From Thioalkalivibrio sp. (GTDB lineage: Bacteria > Pseudomonadota > Gammaproteobacteria > SpSt-1174): DNA of 13,136 bases. Every line of letters starts with the position of its first letter. Positions within the stretch are counted from its first letter, which is position 1. Positions 11,621 to 13,136 of the stretch are shown here, piece by piece. The DNA is taken from the NCBI GenBank assembly GCA_011046015.1, contig DSBO01000107.1:1-13136 (forward strand), in the 5' to 3' direction. Both the position numbers and the translations under genes were made by a program. Below the pieces are notes generated by a model. It had not been told where the DNA came from, did no database searches, and was given only the letters and a program-made list of their open reading frames with translations.

Positions 11621-12063
11621 TTCTGCTTGATATCAGCGTCATCAGCGAGTTGCTTCGCGACACCCCGGCAGCACAGGTTGTCGAGTGGGTCGATGCCCAA
11701 CCGCTGGAAACGCTCTATTTGTCTGCCACCACCGTTGCAGCGTTGCAGGCCGCTGTAGCGCGGCTCCCCTCGGAAGAACGGCGTACCCATATGCAGGCAG
11801 GCTTAGAAAAGCGGGTACTACCCCTATTTGCGGGGCGAATTCTTTCTTTCGACCAGTCATGCACAAGGGCCTATGCCGAAGCGATAACCAAGGTCGAAAA
11901 AGGCGGCAGCGAAATACTTTCGGTAGATGGCTACATCGCTGCGATAGCGGCAGTAAACGGTCTGATCGTAGCAGCGAGAGAAACCGCAGCCTTCGAGGCT
12001 GCAGGCGTGGAGACCATCAACCCGTGGCAAGAGTACAGCCAGAGCGATAACGCCGCTCAGTAA
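11617..12063 (+). CDS. fitB: PIN-domain toxin, FitB/VapC family, with altered active site
   Basis: A 148-residue PIN-domain protein that aligns with FitB/VapC toxins along its length: MILLD at the start, VISELLR, LPLFAGRIL, LSVDGYIAAIA and the terminal INPW. Family members are Mg-dependent ribonucleases using four acidic residues, in FitB numbering Asp5, Glu42, Asp104 and Asp122. Here Asp5 and Asp104 are kept, position 42 is Ala (TTVAALQAA where VAEL is usual) and position 122 is Glu (AARETAAF). The usual D-T-N at positions 5-7 is D-I-S. Loss of the second acidic residue should weaken or abolish metal-dependent cleavage. The gene overlaps the antitoxin by four bases. The family call is firm; toxic activity is doubtful, and the pair could survive as a repressor-type complex or be decaying. 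Confidence 0.88.
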   Translation: MILLDISVISELLRDTPAAQVVEWVDAQPLETLYLSATTVAALQAAVARLPSEERRTHMQAGLEKRVLPLFAGRILSFDQSCTRAYAEAITKVEKGGSEILSVDGYIAAIAAVNGLIVAARETAAFEAAGVETINPWQEYSQSDNAAQ

Positions 12064-12066
12064 AAT

Positions 12067-12081
12067 TTTTAGCGGCTAAAA
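12067..12081. repeat. Perfect palindrome between fitB and hsdM
   Basis: TTTTAGC G GCTAAAA is a perfect 7-bp inverted repeat with a single central base, starting 4 bp after the fitB stop and 31 bp before hsdM. AGCGG (12071-12075) can alternatively pair with CCGCT (12083-12087). The one-base centre makes the full palindrome more like a protein-binding site than an RNA hairpin. It could be an operator for the restriction-modification operon; this is inference. Confidence 0.35.
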
Positions 12082-12111
12082 CCCGCTTCAGGACATACCG
12101 ACAGGACGCAC

Positions 12112-13136
<1,025 letters not shown>

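Overview
This window comes from a high-G+C gammaproteobacterial chromosome. The left two thirds is conserved housekeeping sequence whose proteins (GltB, DnaG, RpoD) look proteobacterial throughout. RpoD in particular has a gammaproteobacterial N-terminus and an acidic non-conserved region. The set of a SPOR-domain protein next to gltB, plus a CAU tRNA behind rpoD, suggests the Chromatiales/Ectothiorhodospiraceae neighbourhood, but this placement is inference from gene content only.

Bases 1-8801 hold the 3' end of a SPOR-domain (DamX-like) gene, then gltB (glutamate synthase large subunit), dnaG (primase) and rpoD (major sigma factor), all on the + strand. A good sigma70-type promoter and a leader hairpin precede gltB. 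An extended -10 element precedes rpoD. The usual partners rpsU (before dnaG) and gltD (after gltB) are not here, so gltB sits directly against the primase/sigma-factor pair.

Bases 8802-9060 hold a strong hairpin after rpoD, the decayed front half of a tRNA gene, and an intact CAU-anticodon tRNA, probably the lysidine-modified tRNA-Ile2, with encoded CCA.

Bases 9061-about 11264 are the scar of an integrative conjugative element inserted at the 3' end of that tRNA. A tyrosine integrase gene starts 72 bp after the tRNA. It carries a frameshift and has lost the end of its catalytic domain. It runs straight into the second half of a TrbL-type conjugation membrane protein, which is itself split by a second frame change. 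A deletion has evidently removed everything between int and trbL. A 51-codon ORF with a strong ribosome binding site follows.

Bases 11265-13136 carry what looks like cargo or later insertions. There is a FitA/FitB (VapBC-type) toxin-antitoxin pair whose toxin has lost part of its PIN active site. After it comes the start of a type I restriction-modification operon (hsdM, cut by the window end). The right end of the island and the second attachment site are not in the window.
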